Below are positions 22,220 to 29,600 of a stretch of DNA of 42,390 nucleotides, in pieces. Every line of letters starts with the position of its first letter. Position 1 is the stretch's first letter. The notes under the pieces are model-generated. The model did not search any database. It was not told where the DNA came from and saw nothing but the letters and a program-made list of their open reading frames with translations. The position numbers were made by a program, and so were the translations under genes. The stretch is from positions 1 through 42,390 of the forward strand of contig CBDTYW010000001.1 in assembly GCA_965364735.1 (NCBI GenBank), read 5' to 3'. Origin of the DNA: CBDTYW01 sp965364735. Its GTDB lineage: Bacteria; Actinomycetota; Nitriliruptoria; Nitriliruptorales; Nitriliruptoraceae.

Positions 22220-23499
22220 CCACGCCGAATGACCGGGAACTTCGCGCGCCCTTCGGGCGTGTCGTGCTTCCCGGACGCCTGTCGTCGAGCGGGACGGACG
22301 CGTTGACGAGCCCCGTCGGCGTCGCAGATCTGACGGACCCGTCCTCGGTGGACCTCGCGATCGACCGCCTCGTCGGCCAGGACCTGCACGACGCCCTCGC
22401 GGCATTGCGAGAGGCGGGCGCGGTGACGTCGACGACGTTCTTCGGCCAGCCGGCCGTCATCGCGACGGACTTCGCCACGGTCAAGTCGATCCTGCGCGAC
22501 GATGTCCTCGTGCCCGGGGCGCCGGTCTACGAGCTGTCGACCCTGCCGGCGATCGGTCACACGTTCATCGATGCGAGCGGCGCCGAGCACGACCGGCTGC
22601 GCAAGCTCGCCACGCCGGCGTTCCGGTCGAGGGCCATCGAGCGGTTCGACGCGGCTCGGCTCACCGTTCTCGCCGAAGAGCTCATCGACGGGTTCGTCGA
22701 CCGAGGCGAGGTCGACCTCGTCGCGGAGTTCACGTCGGTGCTCCCGTACCTCGCCATCGCGCGGAAGCTCGGGCTGCCCCGCTCCGGGGAGGACGACACC
22801 CGACGTTGGGCGGCGGGGCTGCTCTCACACGCGATGGCGCCGGAGCTCGCCGCGCGAGCGCGCGCGGAGTTCGACGCGCACGTCGGAGAGGTCGTCGCGG
22901 CCCGTCGAGCCGAGCCGCTCGACGACGTGCTCAGCGGGCTCGTCCTCGCGGAGCGCCATGGCCAGAGCTTCACGGATGAAGACGTCCTCGCCCACGTCCG
23001 TCTGCTGTTCGCCGTCGGCGCGAGCACCACGGCGCACGGCATCGGCAACCTGCTGTCTGCGCTCCTGCACCGCCCCCGCGTCCTCTCCTCGGTGCGTGAC
23101 GACCCAGCCCTGCGTGCGGGTGCGGTGCGTGAAGGCCTGCGCTTCGATCCACCGGTCGCGGTGTTGCCCCGGCTCGTCGTCCAGCCCACAGAGGTCCGTG
23201 GCGTCGCGCTGGGCGCCATGTCGTTCCTGCTGCTCAGCATCGCCGGTGCGAACCGTGACCCCGAGGTGTTCGCGCGCGCGGATGACTTCGACCCCACCCG
23301 CCCGCACGCCGAGCTCATGACGTTCGGCAACGGCAAGAAGTTCTGTCCGGGCTCGCACCTCGCGACGCACGAGATCGGTGTTGCGCTCGACGCGGTCCTC
23401 GACCGCCTGACGGGTCTGCGCCTCGTCGACGAAGCCGGCTCGCTGCCGGTCGGCGGCCCGCTGCGCGCGCCGGAACGCCTCGCCGTGGCCTGGCGCTGA
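22216..23499 (+). CDS. Cytochrome P450
   Basis: A 427-residue soluble bacterial P450. The heme-binding loop FGNGKKFCPG has the Cys ligand at residue 377, the ExxR motif is EGLR in REGLRFDPPVAVLPR, and the I-helix is LLFAVGASTTAHG. In that helix the usual acidic residue before the Thr is Ser, and the conserved His/Arg two residues before the Cys is Lys. The loss of the acid suggests modified proton delivery, so the enzyme may use peroxide or carry out atypical chemistry. The GTG start at 22216 is set by 4-bp overlap with the upstream minigene. No ferredoxin gene is adjacent. It is convergent with an alpha/beta hydrolase. Substrate unknown. Confidence 0.92.
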   Translation: MTTPNDRELRAPFGRVVLPGRLSSSGTDALTSPVGVADLTDPSSVDLAIDRLVGQDLHDALAALREAGAVTSTTFFGQPAVIATDFATVKSILRDDVLVPGAPVYELSTLPAIGHTFIDASGAEHDRLRKLATPAFRSRAIERFDAARLTVLAEELIDGFVDRGEVDLVAEFTSVLPYLAIARKLGLPRSGEDDTRRWAAGLLSHAMAPELAARARAEFDAHVGEVVAARRAEPLDDVLSGLVLAERHGQSFTDEDVLAHVRLLFAVGASTTAHGIGNLLSALLHRPRVLSSVRDDPALRAGAVREGLRFDPPVAVLPRLVVQPTEVRGVALGAMSFLLLSIAGANRDPEVFARADDFDPTRPHAELMTFGNGKKFCPGSHLATHEIGVALDAVLDRLTGLRLVDEAGSLPVGGPLRAPERLAVAWR

Positions 23500-23547
23500 G
23501 GTCACGGTGTCAGCTCAGCTCCGAGTGACACCTCATGAGCCCGGCGA
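23500..23547. repeat. Direct repeat copy 1 (downstream of alpha/beta hydrolase)
   Basis: This 48-bp stretch matches 24505-24552 at about 40 of 48 positions in the same orientation; cores GCTCAGCTCCGAG and GAGCCCGGCGA are identical. It also forms a hairpin: GGTGTCA (23506-23512) and TGACACC (23526-23532) pair perfectly, so it may act as a terminator between the convergent P450 and hydrolase genes. Confidence 0.7.
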
Positions 23548-23553
23548 CCGTTG

Positions 23554-24468
23554 TCAGACGAAGAACTCGCTGATCGCCTGGACCACGTCGTCGGCAGCGG
23601 CGTAGCCGGACAGGTGCGAGCCGCCCGGACGCAGCACGAACGTCGCGTTCGGGAGCAGACCCGCCGCGTGCCGTCCGTGCGCGAGCGGGATGATCGTGTC
23701 CTTGTCACCGTGCCACCAGCGGACGGGGACGTCGACGTCGGCGAGGCGAAAGCCCCAGTCGCGGCCGAACAGGACCGCGTCGCGCATTGCGGCTTGCAAC
23801 CCGTGTCCGCGCACGCCGCGGGCGAGGTCGTCGATGAACATGTCCTTGACGCCGGGCGTGGCGAACACGTCGCGGTCGGCCTGAGGCATGATCAAGGAGA
23901 ACGCGTCGTAGATCTGGCTGCCCCACGGGATCAGCGGGCGGAGGAGCCGGGTGCCGGCCCAGGCGGCCGGAGCCTCCACCCGTCGGGTGAGCCAGCCGAA
24001 GCGTGGTGCGAGCGCGACTAGCCCCCCCGTCGCCGCGTCCGGCCCGACGAAGGGCGGCACCCCACCGAGGACCGCGACCCCGACGACACGGTGGGCGTCG
24101 AGGTGTCCCAGGGCCAGCGAGTACGGGCCACCACCGCTCAGGCCGATCACGGCGTAGCGATCCAGTCGCAGGCGATCGGCGAGCGTGACGAGATCTCGTG
24201 CCACGTCGACGATCCGGTCGTGCGGGGCGGGCGTGGATCGTCCGACGCCGGGACGTGCGACGCCGATCACGCGGAGTCCCTGCGCGACGGCCGCGGCCTT
24301 CGCCGCCGGCGCGACCTGCCGGCAGGAACCGGGCGTGCCGTGCAGCCAGATCACGGGCCGGCCGTCGGCGTCGCCGAACTCGGCGTACTCGAGCTCCCGG
24401 CCGTCGGGCATCACGACGACGTCGGTCGTCAGGGGCGGGTCAACCACAGGTCGGGACCTGGGTGCCAT
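23554..24468 (-). CDS. Alpha/beta hydrolase
   Basis: A 304-residue cytosolic hydrolase. The oxyanion loop is WLHGTPGS, the nucleophile elbow is GLSGGG (Ser near residue 112), a candidate catalytic Asp is in WHGDKDTIIP and the His is in GGSHLSG near the C-terminus. This is the arrangement of proline iminopeptidase-like and epoxide/ester hydrolases. The start at ATG 24468 has GGAG 8 nt upstream; GTG 24510 is an alternative but overlaps the PucR stop-side repeat. The gene sits between two copies of a 48-bp imperfect repeat and may have arrived as a unit. Substrate unknown. Confidence 0.9.
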   Translation of the reverse strand: MAPRSRPVVDPPLTTDVVVMPDGRELEYAEFGDADGRPVIWLHGTPGSCRQVAPAAKAAAVAQGLRVIGVARPGVGRSTPAPHDRIVDVARDLVTLADRLRLDRYAVIGLSGGGPYSLALGHLDAHRVVGVAVLGGVPPFVGPDAATGGLVALAPRFGWLTRRVEAPAAWAGTRLLRPLIPWGSQIYDAFSLIMPQADRDVFATPGVKDMFIDDLARGVRGHGLQAAMRDAVLFGRDWGFRLADVDVPVRWWHGDKDTIIPLAHGRHAAGLLPNATFVLRPGGSHLSGYAAADDVVQAISEFFV

Positions 24469-24504
24469 CGTGTCGGCTCCGGATTGCTGAGATGGGGCAC
24501 CGTA

Positions 24505-24552
24505 GGTCACGTCGTCCGCTCAGCTCCGAGCGGTACCTGACGAGCCCGGCGA
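24505..24552. repeat. Direct repeat copy 2 (3' end of pucR-like gene)
   Basis: Second copy of the repeat at 23500-23547. It covers the last codons and stop of the PucR gene and the leader of the hydrolase gene. It forms a 6-bp hairpin CCGCTC (24516-24521) / GAGCGG (24528-24533) with a 6-nt loop. Confidence 0.7.
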
Positions 24553-25764
24553 TCCGTCGGCGACGAGCGCGGGCGTGAGCGCGATGACGAGCGCTTCGAC
24601 GACGTGCGGGTCATCGAGGCGATCCCCGTAGAGCTCGCGGAGCTGGTTCATGCGGTAGCGCACCGTCTGCGGGTGAACGTGCAGGGCTGCAGCGACCTCG
24701 CTTCGGCGGCCAAGGTGCAGGAGCCAGGCGCGGAGGGTCTCGGTCAGCCGCTCTGTGGCGGCCGGCGTCAGCCCTTCCAGCGGCGCGAGCATCGACGTGC
24801 GGAGGTCGACGAGCGCGCCAGGGTCTGCGGCCACCACAAGCGCGTGCAGGTGATCGGCGGTGTCAAGGACTGTCCCGGAGGCCGTGCCGAGGAGCTCACG
24901 TGCCCGCACGGCGACGGTCAGTGATTCGCGGACCCGGTCCCAGGGCCGGGCCGGTCCGATGACGCCCTCGCTGCCGGTCAGCACGCGGCGGACGTGGTCG
25001 CGGGTCTTCACGACGTCGGAGACCAGCAGCACGTTGTGGTGCTCGGCGCCGCGGAGCTCGAGGACCTCGGAGGGGATGTTCAGGGTGGTCGGGCCGAGCG
25101 CGCCGAGCGTCTCGCGTGCGCGCGACGACGGGATCATGACGGCGGTCAGCGTCGCCGGCGGGATCCAGTCCGCCGCCTCTGCGAGCTCCAGCAGCCGTGA
25201 TGTCGGCGTGTCGGTGAGCAGGGCCTTCGCGAGCTGCTCACGACGGAGCTCGCGCACCCGTCCCGAACGGGCCAGCTGGTCGGTGTGGCCGGCGACGCTC
25301 GATGCCGACAGCTGGTCGATGTAGGCGAACACGAGGGCCGCGAACTCGGCGATCGCCTCGGCGGGCACGCCCTCGGCGACGGCCGTCGTCGACATCGAGT
25401 CCCACGACACCCGCGCGCCGATCCGGTAGGCGGCGAGCAGCGAGTCGGCGGTGCGTCCGGACTTCGCCTCGCCGCGGCCGAGGTCGTAGGCGCCCTGGCG
25501 GGCCACGTCGAGCGGGGTCTCGGCGGTCGGGTCGTCCGGGTCCTGCCCGAGCAGACGCAGGAACACCCCCATCGCGAGGGTGATCGCCGACGCGATCACC
25601 GACGCCATCTCGCCCTGCCAGGTGCTCGCGTACTCCGGGATCTCCGAGGTGATGCGGGCCAGCGCTCGGTCCGAAACCTCCGGCAGCTGTGCCTGGAGAC
25701 GACGAACGATGTCCGGAGACAACAACGGCGCCGCGGATGCCGGCTGCAACGAGGGATTGGTCAT
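24520..25764 (-). CDS. PucR/CdaR-type transcriptional regulator
   Basis: A 414-residue regulator. The last about 60 residues are the PucR C-terminal helix-turn-helix (HTH_30): LLHLGRRSEVAAALHVHPQTVRYRMNQLRELYGDRLDDP. Residues about 60-190 resemble the RsbRD/RsbT co-antagonist-like N-terminal sensor (EYASTWQGEMASVIASAITL, GEAKSGRTADSLLAAYRIGARVSW), and a GGDEF-like central part follows. The start at ATG 25764 has GAGGGA about 10 nt upstream; a longer frame begins at 25812. It is divergent from the ferredoxin reductase/desaturase pair, with a 77-bp shared region, so it probably controls lipid desaturation; the inducer is unknown. Confidence 0.9.
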   Translation of the reverse strand: MTNPSLQPASAAPLLSPDIVRRLQAQLPEVSDRALARITSEIPEYASTWQGEMASVIASAITLAMGVFLRLLGQDPDDPTAETPLDVARQGAYDLGRGEAKSGRTADSLLAAYRIGARVSWDSMSTTAVAEGVPAEAIAEFAALVFAYIDQLSASSVAGHTDQLARSGRVRELRREQLAKALLTDTPTSRLLELAEAADWIPPATLTAVMIPSSRARETLGALGPTTLNIPSEVLELRGAEHHNVLLVSDVVKTRDHVRRVLTGSEGVIGPARPWDRVRESLTVAVRARELLGTASGTVLDTADHLHALVVAADPGALVDLRTSMLAPLEGLTPAATERLTETLRAWLLHLGRRSEVAAALHVHPQTVRYRMNQLRELYGDRLDDPHVVEALVIALTPALVADGSPGSSGTARS

Positions 25765-25789
25765 TGTGATTTGTTCCCTCGGGGTGAAA

Positions 25790-25826
25790 TACTGAGTTGA
25801 CTCTACTCGCATGTGTCAAGAATAGT
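25790..25826. promoter_or_regulatory. Overlapping divergent promoters, pucR-like gene and reductase/desaturase operon
   Basis: Minus strand: a perfect TTGACA (25819-25814) with weak -10 CAGTAT-like bases about 19 nt on. Plus strand: TTGACT (25797-25802), 18-nt spacer and AATAGT (25821-25826). The two -35 elements form an inverted repeat TTGAC-N13-GTCAA, so RNA polymerase or the regulator could bind only one way at a time. Composition is AT-richer than the surroundings. Confidence 0.4.
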
Positions 25827-25841
25827 CACTTCGGGAGGGGC

Positions 25842-26957
25842 ATGATACGTCTCATGAACACACCACTTGCCCCCATGACCATCACGCGTCCCCCCGTCAC
25901 GGGCCGGGTACGCGACGGCATCCGTTCGGTCGCGCAGCGCGCTGTGACCCCGCTGGTGCCGGCCGACTTCCTCGACCTCTTCGCTCCAGTCCGCTCACGC
26001 AGCGACCTGCGGGCCAAGATCGTCGAGGTCCGCCCCGAGACCTGCGACGCCGCGACCATCGTGCTGCGCCCGGGCCCGACCTGGCGTCCGCACGTTCCCG
26101 GCCAGTACCTGCGCATCGGCGTGGACATCGAGGGCGTCCGCCAGTGGCGCGCCTACTCGCTGACCTCAGCACCGCAGCGCGCCGACGGCACGATCTCCAT
26201 CACCGTCAAGGCCATCCCCGGCGGGCTCGTCAGCAACCACCTCGTCCGCCGCGCCAAGTCCGGCGACATCGTGCAGCTCGAGCAGGCGGCAGGGGAGTTC
26301 GCGCTCCCCGCCTCCGCCCCGGAGAAGACGCTCTTCATCATCGCCGGCAGCGGCGTCACCCCCGCCATGGGGATGCTCCGCAGCCGGCTCGACGACCTCT
26401 CCGATGTCGTCGTCGTCCACTGCGCGATGAGCAGCGACGACGCCATCTTCCGTGACGAGCTCCGCGGTCTCGCCGACCGCGGCCGCATTGAGCTCATCGA
26501 GATCTTCGCCGACCGCGACGGACTCCTCGACGCGACGACCATCGACACGATCGTCGCCGACGTCAGCGACCGCGAGGTCTGGGCCTGCGGGCCCGGCGGA
26601 CTGCTCTCCGCGATCGAGGACCACTGGACCGCTGCCGGGATGGCTGAGCGCCTGCACGTCGAGCGCTTCGTCGCGGCGATGGTCGAGGCCGGCGACGGCG
26701 GCACCGTCACCTTCGCTGAGAGCGACCAGGTCGTCGAGGTTGCCGGCGACGTGTCGCTCCTCGACGCCGGCGAAGCAGCCGGAGTCCTCATGCCGTCGGG
26801 ATGCCGCATGGGCATCTGCTTCGGCTGTGTCGTCCCGCTGCGCACCGGCGCCGTCCGCGACATGCGCACCGGCGAGATCACCACGGCAGGCGACGACGTC
26901 GTCTCCGTCCAGACCTGCATCACGACCGCGGCCTCGGCCTGCGCGATCGACCTCTGA
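25842..26957 (+). CDS. Ferredoxin reductase with C-terminal 2Fe-2S domain, desaturase electron donor
   Basis: A 371-residue flavo-iron-sulfur protein. After about 60 residues comes the FAD domain (PGQYLRIGVDIEGVRQWRAYSLTS, where RxYSxT binds FAD), then the NAD(P) domain (FIIAGSGVTPAMGMLRS and VWACGPGGLL), and last a plant-type ferredoxin domain with CRMGICFGC and TCI ligands (C-x4-C-x2-C...C). This matches Rv3230c of Mycobacterium tuberculosis, which passes NADPH electrons to DesA3. Start choice: ATG 25842 is very close to GGGAGGGG; ATG 25854 gives a 15-nt spacing; neither is ideal. The desaturase gene follows after 46 bp, strengthening the assignment. Confidence 0.92.
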   Translation: MIRLMNTPLAPMTITRPPVTGRVRDGIRSVAQRAVTPLVPADFLDLFAPVRSRSDLRAKIVEVRPETCDAATIVLRPGPTWRPHVPGQYLRIGVDIEGVRQWRAYSLTSAPQRADGTISITVKAIPGGLVSNHLVRRAKSGDIVQLEQAAGEFALPASAPEKTLFIIAGSGVTPAMGMLRSRLDDLSDVVVVHCAMSSDDAIFRDELRGLADRGRIELIEIFADRDGLLDATTIDTIVADVSDREVWACGPGGLLSAIEDHWTAAGMAERLHVERFVAAMVEAGDGGTVTFAESDQVVEVAGDVSLLDAGEAAGVLMPSGCRMGICFGCVVPLRTGAVRDMRTGEITTAGDDVVSVQTCITTAASACAIDL

Positions 26958-27003
26958 ACACCACCCCAGCATCACCACCCAGACTTCCTACAGGAACCCC
27001 CTC

Positions 27004-28176
27004 ATGACCACCATCCAGCTCAAGGCCAACGACCAGACCGCCCACCTCACGCGTGAGGACATCGAGCAGATCGGCATCGAGCTCGACGCCATCCGCAGCT
27101 CCGTCATGGAGAGCCGCGGAGCCGACGACGCCGCCTACATCCGCAAGGTCATCGCCACCCAGCGCAGCCTCGAGCTCGCAAGCCGCGGCGTGCTGCTCTT
27201 CTCGCTCTTCCCGCCGGCGTTCTTCCTCGGCACCGCGGGGCTGAGCGTCGCGAAGATCCTCGAGAACATGGAGATCGGCCACAACATCCTCCACGGCCAG
27301 TGGGACTGGATGCGCGACCCGAAGATCCACTCCACGACCTGGGAGTGGGACAACGTCACCCCGGCCGACATGTGGAAGCACTCCCACAACGAGCTGCACC
27401 ACACCTACACGAACGTGCTCGGCAAGGACAACGACCTCGGCTACGGGATCATGCGCGTCGACGAGGGCCAGAAGTGGATGCCGTTCTACCTCGCACAGCC
27501 GGTCTGGAACCTGATCAACGCCTGCCTGTTCCAGTACGGGATCGCCGCCTACGACCTCGAGATCGGCAAGTACCTCGCCGGTCGCAAGGACAAGGACGAG
27601 TTCCGCGCCCAGCGCAGCAAGGTGCTGCGCAAGATCCGCAAGCACGCGGTCCGCGACTACGTCATCCACCCGCTGCTCTCAGGCCCGTCCGCGCTGACGA
27701 CGATCGCCGCGAACGCCACCGCGAACCTCGCCCGCAACCTCTGGACCCACAGCATCATCATGTGTGGCCACTTCCCCGAGGGCGTCGAGACGTTCGAGAA
27801 GGCGTCCATCGAAGGTGAGACCCGCGGCGACTGGTACCTGCGTCAGATGCTCGGTGCCGCCAACATCAACGGCTCCAAGGCGATGCACATCGCGAGCGGC
27901 AACCTGTCGTTCCAGATCGAGCACCACCTGTTCCCCGACATGCCGAGCAACCGGTACCAGGAGATTGCCCCGCAGGTCCGCGACCTCTTCGAGCGCAACG
28001 GCCTGACCTACGTCTCGGGTTCGTTCCCGAAGCAGCTCGCGTCCGCCTGGGCGAAGGTCGTCCGCCTGTCGCTGCCGAACGGGATGCTCGACAAGCTGTC
28101 GCGCCGCAAGCGCGCCGCCATCGCCGAGCTCCCGGTCGTCGCGTCCGAGGTCGTCGAGACCGTCCGAGCTGCCTGA
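27004..28176 (+). CDS. Membrane acyl-CoA/fatty acid desaturase (DesA3-like)
   Basis: A 390-residue integral-membrane desaturase. Three histidine boxes bind the diiron centre: HNILH (93-97), HNELHH (128-133) and QIEHH (304-308). Hydrophobic segments lie around residues 60-85 and 160-250. It fits FA_desaturase proteins such as M. tuberculosis DesA3 (Rv3229c), which makes the delta-9 double bond in stearoyl-CoA. ATG 27004 was chosen as the start of the family; the frame is open upstream inside the reductase gene but reads as shadow. Two hairpins follow the stop. With its reductase it should adjust membrane fluidity and it needs oxygen. Confidence 0.93.
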   Translation: MTTIQLKANDQTAHLTREDIEQIGIELDAIRSSVMESRGADDAAYIRKVIATQRSLELASRGVLLFSLFPPAFFLGTAGLSVAKILENMEIGHNILHGQWDWMRDPKIHSTTWEWDNVTPADMWKHSHNELHHTYTNVLGKDNDLGYGIMRVDEGQKWMPFYLAQPVWNLINACLFQYGIAAYDLEIGKYLAGRKDKDEFRAQRSKVLRKIRKHAVRDYVIHPLLSGPSALTTIAANATANLARNLWTHSIIMCGHFPEGVETFEKASIEGETRGDWYLRQMLGAANINGSKAMHIASGNLSFQIEHHLFPDMPSNRYQEIAPQVRDLFERNGLTYVSGSFPKQLASAWAKVVRLSLPNGMLDKLSRRKRAAIAELPVVASEVVETVRAA

Positions 28177-28196
28177 GGGATCGAGCAAGCGCGTCG

Positions 28197-28260
28197 GCGT
28201 CGCCCGGGCTGGCGACGCACCCGAACACCGCACGACGGCCGCTCCTCAGGGGGCGGCCGT
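28197..28260 (+). terminator. Two tandem stem-loops after the desaturase gene
   Basis: First: GCGTCGCC (28197-28204) and GGCGACGC (28211-28218), loop of 6. Second: ACGGCCGCTCC (28235-28245) and GGGGCGGCCGT (28250-28260), tetraloop TCAG with one G-T pair, 11 bp. The two stems make a convincing GC-rich terminator for the reductase/desaturase operon. Confidence 0.78.
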
Positions 28261-28318
28261 TGCCCTGTGCGCTGGGCGAGCACGGTGTGGGTCCGCGAAC
28301 CGCGCCACGGCGTCGGGC

Positions 28319-28356
28319 GGGACGATCGGCGCCGCCACCGGGTCCATCGGTCCTGT
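28319..28356 (+). promoter_or_regulatory. Tandem DosR/DevR-like boxes upstream of the dsbB-like gene
   Basis: GGGACGATCGGCGCC (28319-28333) and GGGTCCATCGGTCCTGT (28340-28356) start 21 bp apart. The 14 bases ACCGGGTCCATCGG (28337-28350) recur exactly upstream of the RNase/PPDK operon (34481-34494). The proximal box ends 63 nt before the GTG start. Confidence 0.55.
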
Positions 28357-28419
28357 CGTGATCGTCTTCAGTGCGCAATCATGTCTCGTTGATGTCCGAC
28401 CCAGCTCCCCGAAAGCGAC

Positions 28420-28971
28420 GTGTTGCCCCTCGCGGTCGTCTCCCGCTTCCTCGCCCTGCTCAGCGTCTTCGCGCTCGTGGGTGGAGGTGCGCTGTGGATC
28501 GGCTGGCTGCGCGGTGCTCGTTGGATCGAGCCGGTGCGCGACGTTGCGACGACGGCAGCGCTGGCGGTCAGCGCAACGGCGGTCGCGGGGTCGCTGTACT
28601 ACTCCGAGATCGTGGGCTTCACGCCGTGCCGGTTGTGCTGGTTCCAGCGGATCGGGATCTACCCGATGGTCGTCATCCTCGCGATCGCTCGGATCCGACG
28701 ACGGGACGACGCGAGGGATTATGTGTGGGCGCTTTCGGCGTTGGTTGCTCCGACGAGCATCTACCACTGGGCCCTGCAGACCTGGCCGAACCTTGGTGGT
28801 GGCACGAGCTGCGATCCGAGCGCCCCCTGCTCTGTTCGCTGGGTCAACGAGCTCGGCTTCGTCTCCATCCCGTTCATGGCGCTGAGCACCGTCATCGCCG
28901 TCTCCTCGCTGGTGGCTGTCGCCCAGCGTTCGCCGACGACCATCCCCTCGATCAAGGCTGACACCCCATGA
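28420..28971 (+). CDS. Disulfide bond formation protein DsbB/BdbC-like
   Basis: A 183-residue membrane protein with four to five spans. The first periplasmic-type pair is CRLC (Cys70, Cys73) in GFTPCRLCWFQR, the hallmark of DsbB; the second pair is Cys131 and Cys137 in SCDPSAPC. Conserved WFQRIGIYP follows the first pair and is associated with quinone use. DsbB oxidises a thioredoxin-like partner and passes electrons to quinone. Most actinobacteria use VKOR instead. The GTG start at 28420 gives a normal N-terminus; the stop overlaps the next gene by 4 bp, and that gene encodes a thioredoxin-like protein, the likely partner. Confidence 0.9.
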   Translation: MLPLAVVSRFLALLSVFALVGGGALWIGWLRGARWIEPVRDVATTAALAVSATAVAGSLYYSEIVGFTPCRLCWFQRIGIYPMVVILAIARIRRRDDARDYVWALSALVAPTSIYHWALQTWPNLGGGTSCDPSAPCSVRWVNELGFVSIPFMALSTVIAVSSLVAVAQRSPTTIPSIKADTP

Positions 28972-29600
28972 CCAACGTGAAGTCATCTCCCCGTGCCAAC
29001 CCCGGCCTCATCGGCGCCGTCGTCGCGATCGTCCTGACGGCGCTGATCATCGCGTTCATGACCGCCGGCGGCGAAACGGCCCCGGTCGTCTCGCCGTACG
29101 GGACAGACATCGCCATCGCGGGGTCCAGCCTGCCGCCGCTCGCGAGCGGGCCGGACGAAGCGGTCGGGAAGTCCGCACCGATCGTGGTCACCACCACGGC
29201 CGACGGCACCAGCGTTGAGCTCGGCGACGGTGGCCGTCCACAGATCCTCGCGTTCCTCGCCCACTGGTGCTCGCACTGCCAGGCGGAGGTTCCGGTGGTC
29301 GTGCCATGGCTCGAAGCCGGCGGTCTCTCCGCTGACGTCGACATGTACGCGGTCGCGACCGCGACGGACTCGGGCCAGCCGAACTTCCCCCCGCAGACGT
29401 GGCTCGACCGTGAGGGATGGCCCGAGCCGGTCGTTCTCGACAGCGAGACCAGCGAGATCGCCGGGGCGTACGGCGTGAGCTCGTTCCCGTTCTGGGTCGT
29501 GCTGGACAGCGACGGTCTGGTCGTGGCGCGGGTCACCGGCGAGCTGCCAGTCGAGCAACTCGACCTGCTCGTGGCCCTGGCCACCGGCACCGGCGGCTAG
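28968..29600 (+). CDS. Membrane-anchored thioredoxin-fold protein (DsbA/TlpA type)
   Basis: A 210-residue protein with a short cytosolic N-terminus and one signal anchor (GLIGAVVAIVLTALIIAFM, about residues 13-31), placing the rest outside. The thioredoxin domain starts about residue 65 and has the active site WCSHC (Cys101, Cys104) in FLAHWCSHCQAEVP; a cis-Pro is in VSSFPFWVV. It is fourth-position ATGA-coupled to the DsbB-like gene, so it is the probable thiol oxidase reoxidised by it. TlpA-like reductant function in cytochrome maturation is an alternative. The last 4 bp overlap the stop of the convergent membrane protein gene. Confidence 0.9.
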   Translation: MTNVKSSPRANPGLIGAVVAIVLTALIIAFMTAGGETAPVVSPYGTDIAIAGSSLPPLASGPDEAVGKSAPIVVTTTADGTSVELGDGGRPQILAFLAHWCSHCQAEVPVVVPWLEAGGLSADVDMYAVATATDSGQPNFPPQTWLDREGWPEPVVLDSETSEIAGAYGVSSFPFWVVLDSDGLVVARVTGELPVEQLDLLVALATGTGG

